From an uncultured Sphingobacteriales bacterium (GTDB lineage: Bacteria > Bacteroidota > Bacteroidia > Chitinophagales > Chitinophagaceae), in NCBI GenBank assembly GCA_946479435.1, contig CAMLFX010000019.1:1-39613 (forward strand): a DNA stretch of 39,613 nucleotides, given 5' to 3'. The stretch's first letter is position 1; each line of letters opens with the position of its first letter. The position numbers and the translations under genes are program-made. The notes under the pieces are model-generated. The model was not told where the DNA came from and ran no database searches. It saw nothing but the letters and a program-made list of their open reading frames with translations. Positions 32,127 through 39,613 of the stretch are shown here, piece after piece.

Positions 32127-33398
32127 ATGAAGGATAAGTCTAATATACCATTAGCAGAGCGTATGAGGCCACAAACTTTAAAGGAGTTTATAGGCCAGGA
32201 GCATCTTGTAGGCGAGGGTAAGGTGCTGGAACAGATCATCCAGAACCGTAAAGCACATTCCATAATATTTTGGGGCCCTCCAGGTGTTGGTAAGACTACA
32301 CTTGCCCAGATCATTGCCCATTCGCTGGATATACCCTTTTTTACACTAAGTGCAATAGATAGTGGCGTAAAGGAAGTACGCGCAGTTATAGAACAAGCAA
32401 GGTTTGCAGGCCATGCCCTGCTGTTTATAGATGAAATTCACCGTTTCAATAAAGCGCAGCAAGATAGCCTGCTGGGAGCGGTAGAAAAGGGTATCATAAC
32501 CTTGATAGGCGCTACCACAGAAAACCCTTCTTTCGAGGTGATTAGCGCCTTACTAAGCCGTAGCCAGGTATATGTATTAAAACCTCTTAGTGAAGAGCAC
32601 CTGATGGAACTGGTAAACCAGGCAATGGAAAAAGATGAATGGTTGCACTCAAAGCACTTGAAAATAGGTGAGTGGGAAGCATTATTGCAGTTGAGTGGGG
32701 GAGATGCGAGGCGATTATTAAACCTGCTGGAGCTTATTGCCTCTTCATTGCCGGATGGTGTTGATACATTGACAAACCAACTGGTGCAGGATATTGTGCA
32801 GCAAAAAATGGCTTTGTACGATAAAAATGGCGAACAGCATTACGATATCATCTCGGCCTTTATTAAATCGATACGTGGTAGCGACCCCAATGCGGCGGTG
32901 TATTGGCTGGCACGTATGATAGAGGGTGGGGAAGATGCTAAATTTATTGCCCGGCGTATGGTAATATTAGCAAGTGAGGATATTGGTAATGCAAACCCCA
33001 ATGCGCTTTTACTGGCTACAACTACGTTCCAGGCTGTGGATATGATCGGCTTCCCTGAAAGCCGTATTATTCTTTCGCAATGTGCCACCTATCTGGCATC
33101 ATCGGCCAAAAGCAATGCTTCTTACATGGCCATTGGCAAAGCCCAATCGATTGTAAATAAAACTGGCGACCTGCCGGTGCCATTGCACATACGCAATGCG
33201 CCAACGGGGCTTATGAAGAAGATGGATTACGGAAAAGGTTATAAATATGCCCACGATTTCCCCGGTAATTTTATCGATCAGGAATTTTTACCTGATAAAA
33301 TTGCAGGTACCAAGTTCTACGATCCCGGTAACAATGCTACTGAAGCCCGCTTAAGAGATTACCTGCGTAACTGCTGGAAGGATAAGTACGAGTATTAA
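32127..33398 (+). CDS. rarA: Replication-associated recombination protein A (RarA/MgsA)
   Basis: A 423-residue AAA+ ATPase acting at stalled replication forks and single-strand gaps. N-terminal PLAERMRPQTLKEFIGQEHL is the family opening. Walker A is GPPGVGKT at 50-57, Walker B FIDEIHRFNKAQQD, and sensor 1 GATTENPSFEV. The C-terminal tetramerisation part includes IKSIRGSDPNAAVYWLARMI and DYGKGYKYAHDFPGNF. The length is normal. Its stop codon overlaps that of the FkbM gene on the other strand by four bases (33395-33398). Confidence 0.95.
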   Translation: MKDKSNIPLAERMRPQTLKEFIGQEHLVGEGKVLEQIIQNRKAHSIIFWGPPGVGKTTLAQIIAHSLDIPFFTLSAIDSGVKEVRAVIEQARFAGHALLFIDEIHRFNKAQQDSLLGAVEKGIITLIGATTENPSFEVISALLSRSQVYVLKPLSEEHLMELVNQAMEKDEWLHSKHLKIGEWEALLQLSGGDARRLLNLLELIASSLPDGVDTLTNQLVQDIVQQKMALYDKNGEQHYDIISAFIKSIRGSDPNAAVYWLARMIEGGEDAKFIARRMVILASEDIGNANPNALLLATTTFQAVDMIGFPESRIILSQCATYLASSAKSNASYMAIGKAQSIVNKTGDLPVPLHIRNAPTGLMKKMDYGKGYKYAHDFPGNFIDQEFLPDKIAGTKFYDPGNNATEARLRDYLRNCWKDKYEY

Positions 33399-34174
33399 GC
33401 CACAGTATTGGTAAGCCATGCATTGTCATGCTGGTGGCTATCGAGGCGGAAACCTTTTTGTTGCAGGTGGCGTAGTAGTGCCTCTTTATCTTTGGCAGCA
33501 CCATGCAGTTCCATACGTATCTGTTTAATAAGCTTTAAGGTAGCCTCTGTGGCATTGTACAGTATGTCATACTCACCGCCTTCGCAATCTATTTTCAACA
33601 GGTCTATGGCCGTAAAGTGGCTTTGTATGATAGTAGCTAAACTAACGGTATGTATAGCAATGCTATGCTCATTTTCATTAGCGGTATTGTTAGGTGATGA
33701 CCGGGTAGGGAAACGCATGCTATCGCCATCATGGGCGGTAGCAGCTGCGAAAATGGGCGTGATGACATTCTGTAAGTTATTCGCAGCAATAGATCTTTTA
33801 AAAGTATCGAAAGCCTCCTGTCCAGGCTCGATAGCCACTATTTTTTTAGCGCCTTTTAGTGCCGCAAATAATGAGAAAGTACCAATATTGGCACCAATAT
33901 CGATGATGTTTTTACCAGCGAAATCGGTACCATAATCGTGCTTGCAAAATACAACTACCGCCGTTACAATATCTTCAGGATGTGAGGAAAGATAGATGTG
34001 GAAACTGTTTCGGAGTTTGATATATTCAGGTACTTTTTTCTTTGTTAGGTACAGCTTTAGTACGGTAATAGGATTTTTGAATATCCCGATATTAACTAAC
34101 AAGCCAATCAATTCAGGCAGTTTAGTCAATAATTGCCAGATATTTAACTTGCGATTGCCGAGACGTACTTTCAT
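33395..34174 (-). CDS. FkbM family SAM-dependent methyltransferase
   Basis: A 259-residue protein. The FkbM motif I is DIGANIGTFSLFAALKGAK, with motif II IVAIEPGQEAFDTFKRSI, and LLKIDCEGGEYDILY in the C-terminal half. FkbM enzymes O-methylate sugars, polyketides and other small molecules; the acceptor is not known. The N-terminal hydrophobic stretch (WQLLTKLPELIGLLVNIGIF) may bind membrane or a partner. It follows the tandem TonB-C gene by 3 bases, so the two are one operon. A methyltransferase for a surface glycan is plausible but unsupported. Confidence 0.85.
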   Translation of the reverse strand: MKVRLGNRKLNIWQLLTKLPELIGLLVNIGIFKNPITVLKLYLTKKKVPEYIKLRNSFHIYLSSHPEDIVTAVVVFCKHDYGTDFAGKNIIDIGANIGTFSLFAALKGAKKIVAIEPGQEAFDTFKRSIAANNLQNVITPIFAAATAHDGDSMRFPTRSSPNNTANENEHSIAIHTVSLATIIQSHFTAIDLLKIDCEGGEYDILYNATEATLKLIKQIRMELHGAAKDKEALLRHLQQKGFRLDSHQHDNAWLTNTVA

Positions 34175-34177
34175 GGA

Positions 34178-34867
34178 TTAGTATCTAATAGGTAAGGTAA
34201 AATAAACTTTTACATTTTGTCCGTTTTGACAACCAGGTTTCCATGGTAGCATTTCATTTGTTAGGCGAATGATCTCTTCTACTGCAAAGGAAGGCACATC
34301 TTTGGTCAGGATTCTTGGGCGTGTAATACTGCCATCCTCATTTATTACAAATTGGACATTTGCAGAGCCATGTTTAATATCTTTTTTGGATGTTGGATAT
34401 CGGAAGTTCTTGCGGTAATACTCTTGCCAATCAAATGGAGATTCAGGCATCTTTTCATAAATGCTATCACATTGCAGCGTTTTGCCTATATCTTTTAAAC
34501 TGAAAGGAATAACCAGCAGTTGGTAGCAATTTACTTTTGTTCCTCTATGTTTTGCTGGTTTCCATTTAGGCATTGCGCTAACAAAGCGCACCGCTTCAGA
34601 GTCGAGAATGGGATTAGCGCTTCTATTAACAATGATATTTTTAACCGACCCACCGGTATCAATGACAAATTTTATGGTGCACCTTCCTTCAGTGCCAGCT
34701 TTTAAAGCTTCTTCAGGATATTTTAAATGGGTAAGCTTGTAAATATTATAATCGCCCATGAATTCAGGCAACTGTTCAGCGTAGTTATAAATGCTGTCTG
34801 CGCCTTGCGCATAGCAGGTAAATACACAGCCAAGTAAACAAAATAACAAGGATAGAAAGGGTCTCAT
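34178..34867 (-). CDS. Secreted protein with two tandem TonB C-terminal-like domains
   Basis: A 229-residue protein starting at ATG 34867 (MRPFLSLLF). An in-frame ATG 26 codons upstream adds residues that spoil the signal peptide, so it is rejected. The signal peptide covers about 1-20 (CYA|Q). The first TonB-C domain is about 45-125 (LKYPEEALKAGTEGRCTIKF, DSEAVRFVSAMPKWKP). The second is about 150-229 (FRYPTSKKDIKHGSANVQFV, NEDGSIT, MLPWKPGCQNGQ). No ExbB-docking helix remains after cleavage. It resembles the two smaller TonB-C proteins at 4068-5054. It is first in a two-gene unit with the FkbM methyltransferase. Function unknown. Confidence 0.8.
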   Translation of the reverse strand: MRPFLSLLFCLLGCVFTCYAQGADSIYNYAEQLPEFMGDYNIYKLTHLKYPEEALKAGTEGRCTIKFVIDTGGSVKNIIVNRSANPILDSEAVRFVSAMPKWKPAKHRGTKVNCYQLLVIPFSLKDIGKTLQCDSIYEKMPESPFDWQEYYRKNFRYPTSKKDIKHGSANVQFVINEDGSITRPRILTKDVPSFAVEEIIRLTNEMLPWKPGCQNGQNVKVYFTLPIRY

Positions 34868-35083
34868 ATTGAAAGAATGACACGAAAATAGGTCCCATTT
34901 ACCTGATAAAGAAATGATTACGGGTGCCCTAAGTAAAATGATCAAGTGGTTTATATATTATCCAAGACTGGATTTAATATGGAAAATCCATAAAAACATC
35001 GGAAATTCGCAGCCCGATTATTATGGCTGCAATTACAATATGGACTTAGTTCTAAACGAATATGAAATTTTCTTTAAAAATAT

Positions 35084-35114
35084 TTTGTTGAATAGAAACA
35101 AGTCTTTACCTTTG
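35084..35114 (+). promoter_or_regulatory. Bacteroidota-type promoter of the S10 ribosomal operon
   Basis: TTTG (35084-35087) and TACCTTTG (35107-35114) are 19 bases apart, an exact fit to the TTTG-N19-TAnnTTTG consensus. It lies 38 bases before rpsJ. The rest of 34868-35152 contains no supportable gene. Confidence 0.85.
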
Positions 35115-35152
35115 CAGTCCCAAATTTTACGGGAAAGAAGATATTTATAAGT

Positions 35153-35458
35153 ATGTCACAGCGTATCAGAATAAAACTGAAATCTTACGACCACAACCTG
35201 GTTGATAAGTCTGCAGAGAAAATCGTTAAAACTGTGCGCAACACGGGAGCAGTGGTTACAGGCCCTATTCCCTTGCCAACAGATAAGAAGATCTTTACAG
35301 TATTGCGCTCACCGCACGTTAACAAAAAAGCACGTGAGCAATTCCAACTTTGCACGCACAAGCGTTTGTTGGATATATATACATCTTCTTCTCGCACAGT
35401 AGATGCTCTTTCAAAGCTTGATTTACCAAGTGGCGTAGAGGTAGAAATTAAAGCGTAA
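35153..35458 (+). CDS. rpsJ: 30S ribosomal protein S10
   Basis: A 101-residue S10 of normal length. It opens with [23 protein letters not shown], and its beta hairpin contains [28 protein letters not shown], the family signature. S10 helps form the 30S head and also binds NusB in transcription antitermination. It is the first gene of the S10 operon, preceded by a strong promoter. The usual neighbours fusA, rpsG and rpsL are not just upstream; that side holds an opposite-strand TonB-C gene. A 94-base spacer separates it from rplC. Confidence 0.97.
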   Translation: MSQRIRIKLKSYDHNLVDKSAEKIVKTVRNTGAVVTGPIPLPTDKKIFTVLRSPHVNKKAREQFQLCTHKRLLDIYTSSSRTVDALSKLDLPSGVEVEIKA

Positions 35459-35468
35459 CAGCTTTAAA

Positions 35469-35535
35469 AAGCGTTCTTTAAAAAATTGATAAACGGCTAA
35501 TCCCGGTCCACACAAATTAAGGCACCCGGGCGCTT
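35469..35535 (+). promoter_or_regulatory. Structured spacer between rpsJ and rplC
   Basis: AAGCG (35469-35473) can pair with CGCTT (35531-35535), and CCCGG (35502-35506) with CCGGG (35526-35530), so two stems stack directly. Inside, TTGATAAACGGCTAATC (35486-35502) recurs almost exactly before rpsS at 38022. It could be an r-protein binding leader or an RNA processing site; the structure is drawn by eye. Confidence 0.4.
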
Positions 35536-35552
35536 GGCTAAACTATAAGAAA

Positions 35553-36170
35553 ATGAAAGGTATAATTGGTAAAAAAATCGGCATGACCAGTATTTTTGAG
35601 CCGAATGGTAAGCAGACAGCCTGCACCATTATCGAAGCTGGTCCTTGTGTGGTTACTCAAAAGAAAACCGTAGATACCGACGGTTATGATGCGTTGCAAA
35701 TCGCTTACGGCGAGGCTAAGGAGAAAAATACTCCTAAGGCAATGCAAAATCACTTCGCTAAGGCAAATACTACGCCTAAGTCTATCGTAAAAGAAATCCG
35801 TAACTGTTCTATTGATAAACAAGTTGGTGAAAACATCACTTGCGAAATATTTGCCGAAGGCGATAAGGTTGCCGTAGTAGGTGTTACTAAAGGTAAAGGT
35901 TTCCAGGGTGTTGTTAAGCGTCACGGTTTTAGTGGTGTGGGTGAGGCATCTCACGGCCAGCACGATCGTCAGCGCGCTCCCGGTTCTATCGGTGGTTCAT
36001 CATATCCTAGCCGCGTATTTAAAGGTATGCGCATGGCTGGCCGCATGGGTGGCGATCGCGTTAAGATCAAATCTCTGCGTGTTGTAAAAGTATTTCCTGA
36101 GCAGAACTATATATTAGTTACAGGTTCTGTACCAGGCCATAACGGATCTATTGTTTTAATTCAGAATTAA
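35553..36170 (+). CDS. rplC: 50S ribosomal protein L3
   Basis: A 205-residue L3. N-terminal MKGIIGKKIGMTSIFEPNG is the bacterial form. The central extension has KGKGFQGVVKRHGFSG and SHGQHDRQRAPGSIGGSSYPSRVFKG, which reaches to the peptidyl-transferase centre, and GRMGGDRVKI follows. L3 is one of the first proteins to assemble on 23S rRNA. Second gene in the operon, 8 bases before rplD. Confidence 0.97.
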   Translation: MKGIIGKKIGMTSIFEPNGKQTACTIIEAGPCVVTQKKTVDTDGYDALQIAYGEAKEKNTPKAMQNHFAKANTTPKSIVKEIRNCSIDKQVGENITCEIFAEGDKVAVVGVTKGKGFQGVVKRHGFSGVGEASHGQHDRQRAPGSIGGSSYPSRVFKGMRMAGRMGGDRVKIKSLRVVKVFPEQNYILVTGSVPGHNGSIVLIQN

Positions 36171-36178
36171 TTTTAGTC

Positions 36179-36823
36179 ATGCAAGTTGACGTATTTAATA
36201 GCAAAGGCGAAAAGACAGGCCGCTCAGTAGAACTGCCAGACGATATTTTTGGTATCGAGCCAAACGACCATTGCATCTACCTGGCAGTGAAGCAATATCT
36301 TGCTGCAAGGCGCCAGGGTACACACAAAACCAAGACACGTGCTGAAGTGCACGGTTCTTCTAAGAAACTGCACCGCCAAAAAGGTACAGGTGGCTCTCGT
36401 AAGGGCAATATCCGCAACCCATTATATAAGGGTGGTGGTACAGTTAATGGTCCGTTACCACATGCGTACAACTTCAAGTTGAACCGTAAAGTAAAAGATC
36501 TGGCTAAAATGTCTGCTCTTGCACACAAAGCGCGCGAAAATAAAATAATGGTAGTAGAAGATATGAATCTTCAGGCGCCAAAAACTAAAGATTTCGCAGG
36601 TATGATAGGCAAGCTGAATAATAACACTACGCCAAAATCATTGTTTGTTATACCTGAGTATGACAATAATGTTTACCTGAGTGCACGCAACCTGAGCAGG
36701 AATAAGACAGTTGTGCTGAGCGATATGAATACTTATGATCTTGTTAATGCACAAGTAATAATATTCACTGAATCTGCAGCGAAGATGTTCAATGTAGAAG
36801 AAACAGAAACTGCTGTAGCATAA
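36179..36823 (+). CDS. rplD: 50S ribosomal protein L4
   Basis: A 214-residue L4. The globular domain has an N-terminal VDVFNSKGEKTGRSVELP. The extended loop RRQGTHKTKTRAEVHGSSKKLHRQKGTGGSRKGNIRNP lines the exit tunnel. L4 in proteobacteria also represses the S10 operon; whether it does so here is not known. It lies 8 bases after rplC and 41 bases before rplW. Confidence 0.97.
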   Translation: MQVDVFNSKGEKTGRSVELPDDIFGIEPNDHCIYLAVKQYLAARRQGTHKTKTRAEVHGSSKKLHRQKGTGGSRKGNIRNPLYKGGGTVNGPLPHAYNFKLNRKVKDLAKMSALAHKARENKIMVVEDMNLQAPKTKDFAGMIGKLNNNTTPKSLFVIPEYDNNVYLSARNLSRNKTVVLSDMNTYDLVNAQVIIFTESAAKMFNVEETETAVA

Positions 36824-36864
36824 TTAATTTAAAAGATTTTCGTAAACCGAAATAGTATTAAAAA

Positions 36865-37161
36865 ATGAAACTCGCTAACGTTTTGGTAAGGCCGGTAGTT
36901 ACCGAAAAGGTAAACAACCAGATGGAGCGTAGTAGCCGCTACACCTTCGTGGTGGATAAAAAGGCTAACAAGCTGGAGATCAAAAAAGCTGTAGAAGAAT
37001 TTTACGGTGTGAAGGTTGATGATGTGAACACGATAGTTGTACCTGGCAAACGCAAGTCCCGCTTTACTAAAGCCGGATATATTCAAGGCATTAAGCCTTC
37101 TTACAAGAAAGCAGTAGTTAAACTTGCTGAAGGTGATTCAATAGATTTATTCTCAATATAG
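36865..37161 (+). CDS. rplW: 50S ribosomal protein L23
   Basis: A 98-residue L23. It opens with LANVLVRPVVTEKVNNQMERS, has the conserved KKANKLEIKKAVEEFYGVKVDDVNT, and ends in a short extension. L23 sits at the exit of the tunnel and docks trigger factor and SRP. Length and position are as expected; 23 bases separate it from rplB. Confidence 0.96.
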   Translation: MKLANVLVRPVVTEKVNNQMERSSRYTFVVDKKANKLEIKKAVEEFYGVKVDDVNTIVVPGKRKSRFTKAGYIQGIKPSYKKAVVKLAEGDSIDLFSI

Positions 37162-37184
37162 ATCTGAAAAAAAGAATTTAGAAA

Positions 37185-38015
37185 ATGGCATTACGTAAAT
37201 ATAAACCGGTTACAGCCGGTACACGTTGGAGGATCGGTAACGCTTATGCAGAAGTTACCACTAATGAGCCTGAAAAAAGCTTGCTGGAACCATTGCCTGG
37301 TACCGGTGGCCGTAACGCTCAAGGTCGTCGTGCTATGCGCTATATAGGCGGCGGTAACAAAAAGATGTATCGTAAAATCGATTTTAAACGCGATAAAAAC
37401 GATATACCAGCTACCGTTAAAACTATCGAGTACGATCCTAACCGTTCAGCTTTCATCGCTTTGCTAAGCTATGCTGATGGTGAAAAACGTTATATCCTTG
37501 CCCCTCAAGGTTTGCAAGTAGGTGCTACTGTAATAAGTGGTGTAAGCGTTGCACCTGAGGTTGGTAATGCATTGGCACTTAAAAATATGCCTTTAGGTAC
37601 AGTTGTTCATAATATTGAACTGCAACCCGGTCATGGCGGTGCTATGGCACGCTCGGCTGGTACTTATGCACAACTGAACGCTAAAGAAGAAAAATATTGC
37701 GTACTGAAAATGCCTTCAGGCGAGCTTCGTAAAGTATTGAGCACTTGTATCGCAACAGTTGGTACAGTATCAAACAGCGATCACGCTCTGCAATCAATGG
37801 GTAAAGCAGGCCGTAACCGTTGGAAGGGTATCCGCCCACGTAACCGTGGTGTTGCGATGAACCCTGTAGATCACCCGATGGGTGGTGGTGAAGGTAGGTC
37901 ATCAGGTGGTCATCCACGTAGCCGCACCGGTAAATATGCTAAAGGTGAAAAAACACGTAAGCAGAAAGGTTCGGATAAACTGATCATCCAACGCCGCAAC
38001 GGAAAGAAACTTTAA
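37185..38015 (+). CDS. rplB: 50S ribosomal protein L2
   Basis: A 276-residue L2. It has the N-terminal [14 protein letters not shown], the RNA-binding [27 protein letters not shown], the SH3-like core with [19 protein letters not shown], and the C-terminal [21 protein letters not shown] containing the conserved His needed near the peptidyl-transferase centre. It is followed by a 59-base spacer with a small hairpin motif shared with the rpsJ-rplC gap. Confidence 0.97.
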   Translation: MALRKYKPVTAGTRWRIGNAYAEVTTNEPEKSLLEPLPGTGGRNAQGRRAMRYIGGGNKKMYRKIDFKRDKNDIPATVKTIEYDPNRSAFIALLSYADGEKRYILAPQGLQVGATVISGVSVAPEVGNALALKNMPLGTVVHNIELQPGHGGAMARSAGTYAQLNAKEEKYCVLKMPSGELRKVLSTCIATVGTVSNSDHALQSMGKAGRNRWKGIRPRNRGVAMNPVDHPMGGGEGRSSGGHPRSRTGKYAKGEKTRKQKGSDKLIIQRRNGKKL

Positions 38016-38021
38016 TTTTTT

Positions 38022-38040
38022 TTGATAAACGGTAATCACC
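38022..38040 (+). repeat. Second copy of the operon spacer motif before rpsS
   Basis: TTGATAAACGGTAATC at 38022-38037 repeats the rpsJ-rplC spacer motif at 35486, with a single base missing. CGGT and ACCG (38030-38040) form a small hairpin, and the first copy can likewise pair CGG with CCG. Role unknown. Confidence 0.45.
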
Positions 38041-38074
38041 GCCTAATCATAAACATAAACTAAGTCAATAATAA

Positions 38075-38341
38075 ATGGCTCGTTCAATTAGAAAAGGTCC
38101 TTATGTAGATGCTAAGCTGGAGCGTAAGGTAATTGCAGTAAACGATGGCAAAGCTAAAAAAGGTGTTATAAAAACCTGGAGCCGTCGTTCTACCATCACC
38201 CCCGATTTCGTGGGTCAAACTTTTGCCGTGCACAATGGTAATAAATTTATCCCTGTGTATGTTACAGAGTTCATGGTAGGCCACAAACTGGGTGAATTTG
38301 CTCCTACCCGCAACTTTAAAGGACATAGCGGTACCAAATAA
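38075..38341 (+). CDS. rpsS: 30S ribosomal protein S19
   Basis: An 88-residue S19 with [19 protein letters not shown] at the N-terminus and the conserved [21 protein letters not shown] and [13 protein letters not shown] blocks. S19 forms a complex with S13 in the 30S head. Normal length; 59 bases on each side separate it from rplB and rplV. Confidence 0.97.
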   Translation: MARSIRKGPYVDAKLERKVIAVNDGKAKKGVIKTWSRRSTITPDFVGQTFAVHNGNKFIPVYVTEFMVGHKLGEFAPTRNFKGHSGTK

Positions 38342-38400
38342 TAATTAATAAAACATTTGCCTCATCTTCAGGTGGGCAGTAATAAGTAATAACTAATAAA

Positions 38401-38763
38401 ATGGAAGCTGTAGCTCGTTTACGCAACTATCCTACATCGCCTCGCAAAATGCGTCTGCTGGCAGATCTTATTCGTGGCAATGATGTAGAAAAAGCGCTGA
38501 ATACATTAAAATTTAGCACCAAACATCCCTCTGTACCTCTGGAAAAGCTTTTGCTTAGTGCAATTGCTAACTGGAAAGTGAAGAATGAAGGTGTAGATGT
38601 AGCAGACGCTAACTTGTACGTTAAAACAATTTTTGTAGATGGTGGCCGCGTTATCAAGCGTATGAACCCTGCACCTCAGGGCCGTGCGTACAGGATACGT
38701 AAGCGCAGCAACCATATTACTGTCATTGTTGATAGCCGCGCGGCAGTAAACGTAAACGCATAA
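38401..38763 (+). CDS. rplV: 50S ribosomal protein L22
   Basis: A 120-residue L22. It has [18 protein letters not shown] and the loop region [19 protein letters not shown], then the C-terminal beta hairpin [29 protein letters not shown] that lines the exit tunnel near the macrolide site. Normal length and position, 33 bases before rpsC. Confidence 0.97.
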   Translation: MEAVARLRNYPTSPRKMRLLADLIRGNDVEKALNTLKFSTKHPSVPLEKLLLSAIANWKVKNEGVDVADANLYVKTIFVDGGRVIKRMNPAPQGRAYRIRKRSNHITVIVDSRAAVNVNA

Positions 38764-38796
38764 TAAAAACATTCAACTTTATAATAATACAAACGA

Positions 38797-39613
38797 ATGG
38801 GTCAAAAAACTAATCCTATAGGTAACAGGTTGGGCATCATCCGCGGATGGGACTCAATGTGGTTTGGCGAGAAAAAGGATTTCGGTCAGAAACTTGTTGA
38901 AGATCATAAAATCCGTACTTACCTGAATGCACGTATCAACAAAGGTGGCGTATCTCGTATCGTTATCGAGCGTACATTGGGCAAGCTGATCGTTACTATC
39001 CATACTTCTAAGCCTGGTATCATTATAGGTAAAGGCGGTACTGAAGTTGATCGTATTAAAGAAGAATTGAAGAAACTTACCGGTAAAGATGATGTACAGA
39101 TCAACATTATGGAGATCCGTCGTCCTGAACTGGATGCTAATATAGTAGGTGAAACCATCGCCCGCCAGTTAGAGAGCCGTGTTAGCTATAAGCGTGCACT
39201 TAAAATGGCTATCTCTACAGCAATGCGTATGGGTGCTGAAGGTATCAAAATAAAAGTAGGTGGCCGTTTGGGTGGTGCTGAAATTGCTCGTTCTGAAGAG
39301 TACAAGCAAGGCCGTACGCCATTGCACACTTTCCGTATGGATATTGACTATGCTTCTGTTTTCGCTCTTACCGTATATGGTAAAATCGGTATCAAAGTAT
39401 GGATATGTAAAGGTGAAGTATTAGGCAAGCGCGATCTGAACCCTAATTTCTCTGCAGGTTCTGACCGCCGTGGTGCAGAAGGCGGCACAGGTGGTGGCCG
39501 TCTGCCGGATACACGTGGTGGTGGTTCTGACCGTCGCGGTGGCGGAGGTGGAGATCGTCGCGGTGGTGGAGGTGGAGATCGTCGCGGTGGTAACAACCAG
39601 GGTGGTGGTACAC
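38797..39613 (+). CDS. rpsC: 30S ribosomal protein S3, partial, with Gly/Arg/Asp repeat tail
   Basis: The gene opens at ATG 38797 and is still open at the right edge (272 codons visible). The core is normal: [22 protein letters not shown], the KH-type [58 protein letters not shown] and [15 protein letters not shown] (to about residue 212). From about 215 onward the protein becomes low-complexity, with SDRRG, GGTGGGR and two adjacent GGGGDRRG units. Long Gly/Arg tails on S3 are not usual in most bacteria but occur in Bacteroidota; how far it runs is not visible. rplP should follow. Confidence 0.95.
   Translation, partial: MGQKTNPIGNRLGIIRGWDSMWFGEKKDFGQKLVEDHKIRTYLNARINKGGVSRIVIERTLGKLIVTIHTSKPGIIIGKGGTEVDRIKEELKKLTGKDDVQINIMEIRRPELDANIVGETIARQLESRVSYKRALKMAISTAMRMGAEGIKIKVGGRLGGAEIARSEEYKQGRTPLHTFRMDIDYASVFALTVYGKIGIKVWICKGEVLGKRDLNPNFSAGSDRRGAEGGTGGGRLPDTRGGGSDRRGGGGGDRRGGGGGDRRGGNNQGGGT
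39541..39588 (+). repeat. Tandem 24-base repeat coding the S3 tail
   Basis: Two adjacent copies (39541-39564 and 39565-39588) differ at one base and each code GGGGDRRG. A related SDRRG unit precedes them. More copies may lie beyond the window. Confidence 0.85.

Noticed and set aside
34914..35150. Plus-strand open frame of 78 codons before rpsJ
   Set aside because: It runs through the consensus S10 promoter, has no recognisable domain and ends two bases before rpsJ, so it is probably chance in AT-rich DNA.
39348..39596. Minus-strand Pro/Arg-rich open frame opposite the end of rpsC
   Set aside because: It is the antisense of the Gly/Arg repeat coding sequence, and no promoter or family supports it.
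1..39613. tRNA genes, CRISPR arrays, insertion sequences or prophage genes
   Set aside because: No cloverleaf, regularly spaced repeat, transposase or phage structural gene was recognised on either strand.

Overview
The window looks like chromosomal core DNA from a member of the Bacteroidota, most likely a Chitinophagaceae-type organism; this is inferred from gene content because no search was run. The supporting signs are promoters of the TAnnTTTG type, starts without Shine-Dalgarno sequences, a DUF4175 protein, a MutS2 without Smr domain, a PID-CTERM-like sorting signal beside an exosortase-family protein, free-standing TonB C-terminal domains, and a miaB / sigma-54 activator / lptE / secG gene order. 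No tRNA, rRNA, insertion sequence, prophage or CRISPR array was seen. No stretch longer than 300 bases lacks a gene.

Layout. (1) 1-2688, plus strand: the end of a surface-polysaccharide locus, with the tail of a hexapeptide acetyltransferase and then a WbpG-type sugar amidotransferase with dedicated HisH-like and HisF-like partners. (2) 2860-4029, plus: a tightly overlapping three-gene unit encoding a tiny Gly-rich secreted protein with a C-terminal sorting signal, an exosortase-family protein with its Cys/Arg/His triad, and a small membrane partner. This is the most interesting system in the window. (3) 4068-7990, minus: two small secreted TonB-C proteins, pgk, an AHSA1-like protein and gap, with clear terminators. 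(4) 8156-18131: an orphan membrane protein (plus), then on the minus strand mltG, secG, a TPR-like protein, lptE, a sigma-54 activator, miaB, and a pair of M16 peptidase-family proteins (one active, one degenerate). (5) 18263-20538: a HAD phosphatase, then an ECF sigma factor with a putative anti-sigma factor, divergent from a small DUF6249-like membrane protein. The two divergent promoters match each other (TGTAAC-N17-CGTC), which suggests a self-regulating stress module. (6) 20577-27308: a DinB-like protein, a GNAT acetyltransferase, ilvE and a DMT transporter (minus), a divergent MocR-type regulator (plus) and mutS2 (minus). (7) 27404-34867: a giant DUF4175 coiled-coil membrane protein, a two-TM orphan, a thioredoxin-like protein, rarA, an FkbM methyltransferase and a tandem TonB-C protein. 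(8) 35084-39613, plus: a textbook Bacteroidota promoter drives the S10 ribosomal operon rpsJ-rplC-rplD-rplW-rplB-rpsS-rplV-rpsC. The last gene runs off the window with an unusual Gly/Arg/Asp repeat tail.

How the genes fit together. Several neighbourhoods serve the cell envelope: sugar amidination and protein sorting at the left edge, LptE, SecG and MltG in the middle, and periplasmic M16 peptidases. The rest is central metabolism (pgk, gap, ilvE), genome maintenance (mutS2, rarA), RNA modification (miaB) and translation. Start codons were moved downstream from in-frame TTG, GTG or ATG codons for pgk, gap, miaB, the MocR regulator, DUF4175, the 31018 gene and the tandem TonB protein. In each case the protein family begins at the later codon, or the earlier codon lies in a promoter.
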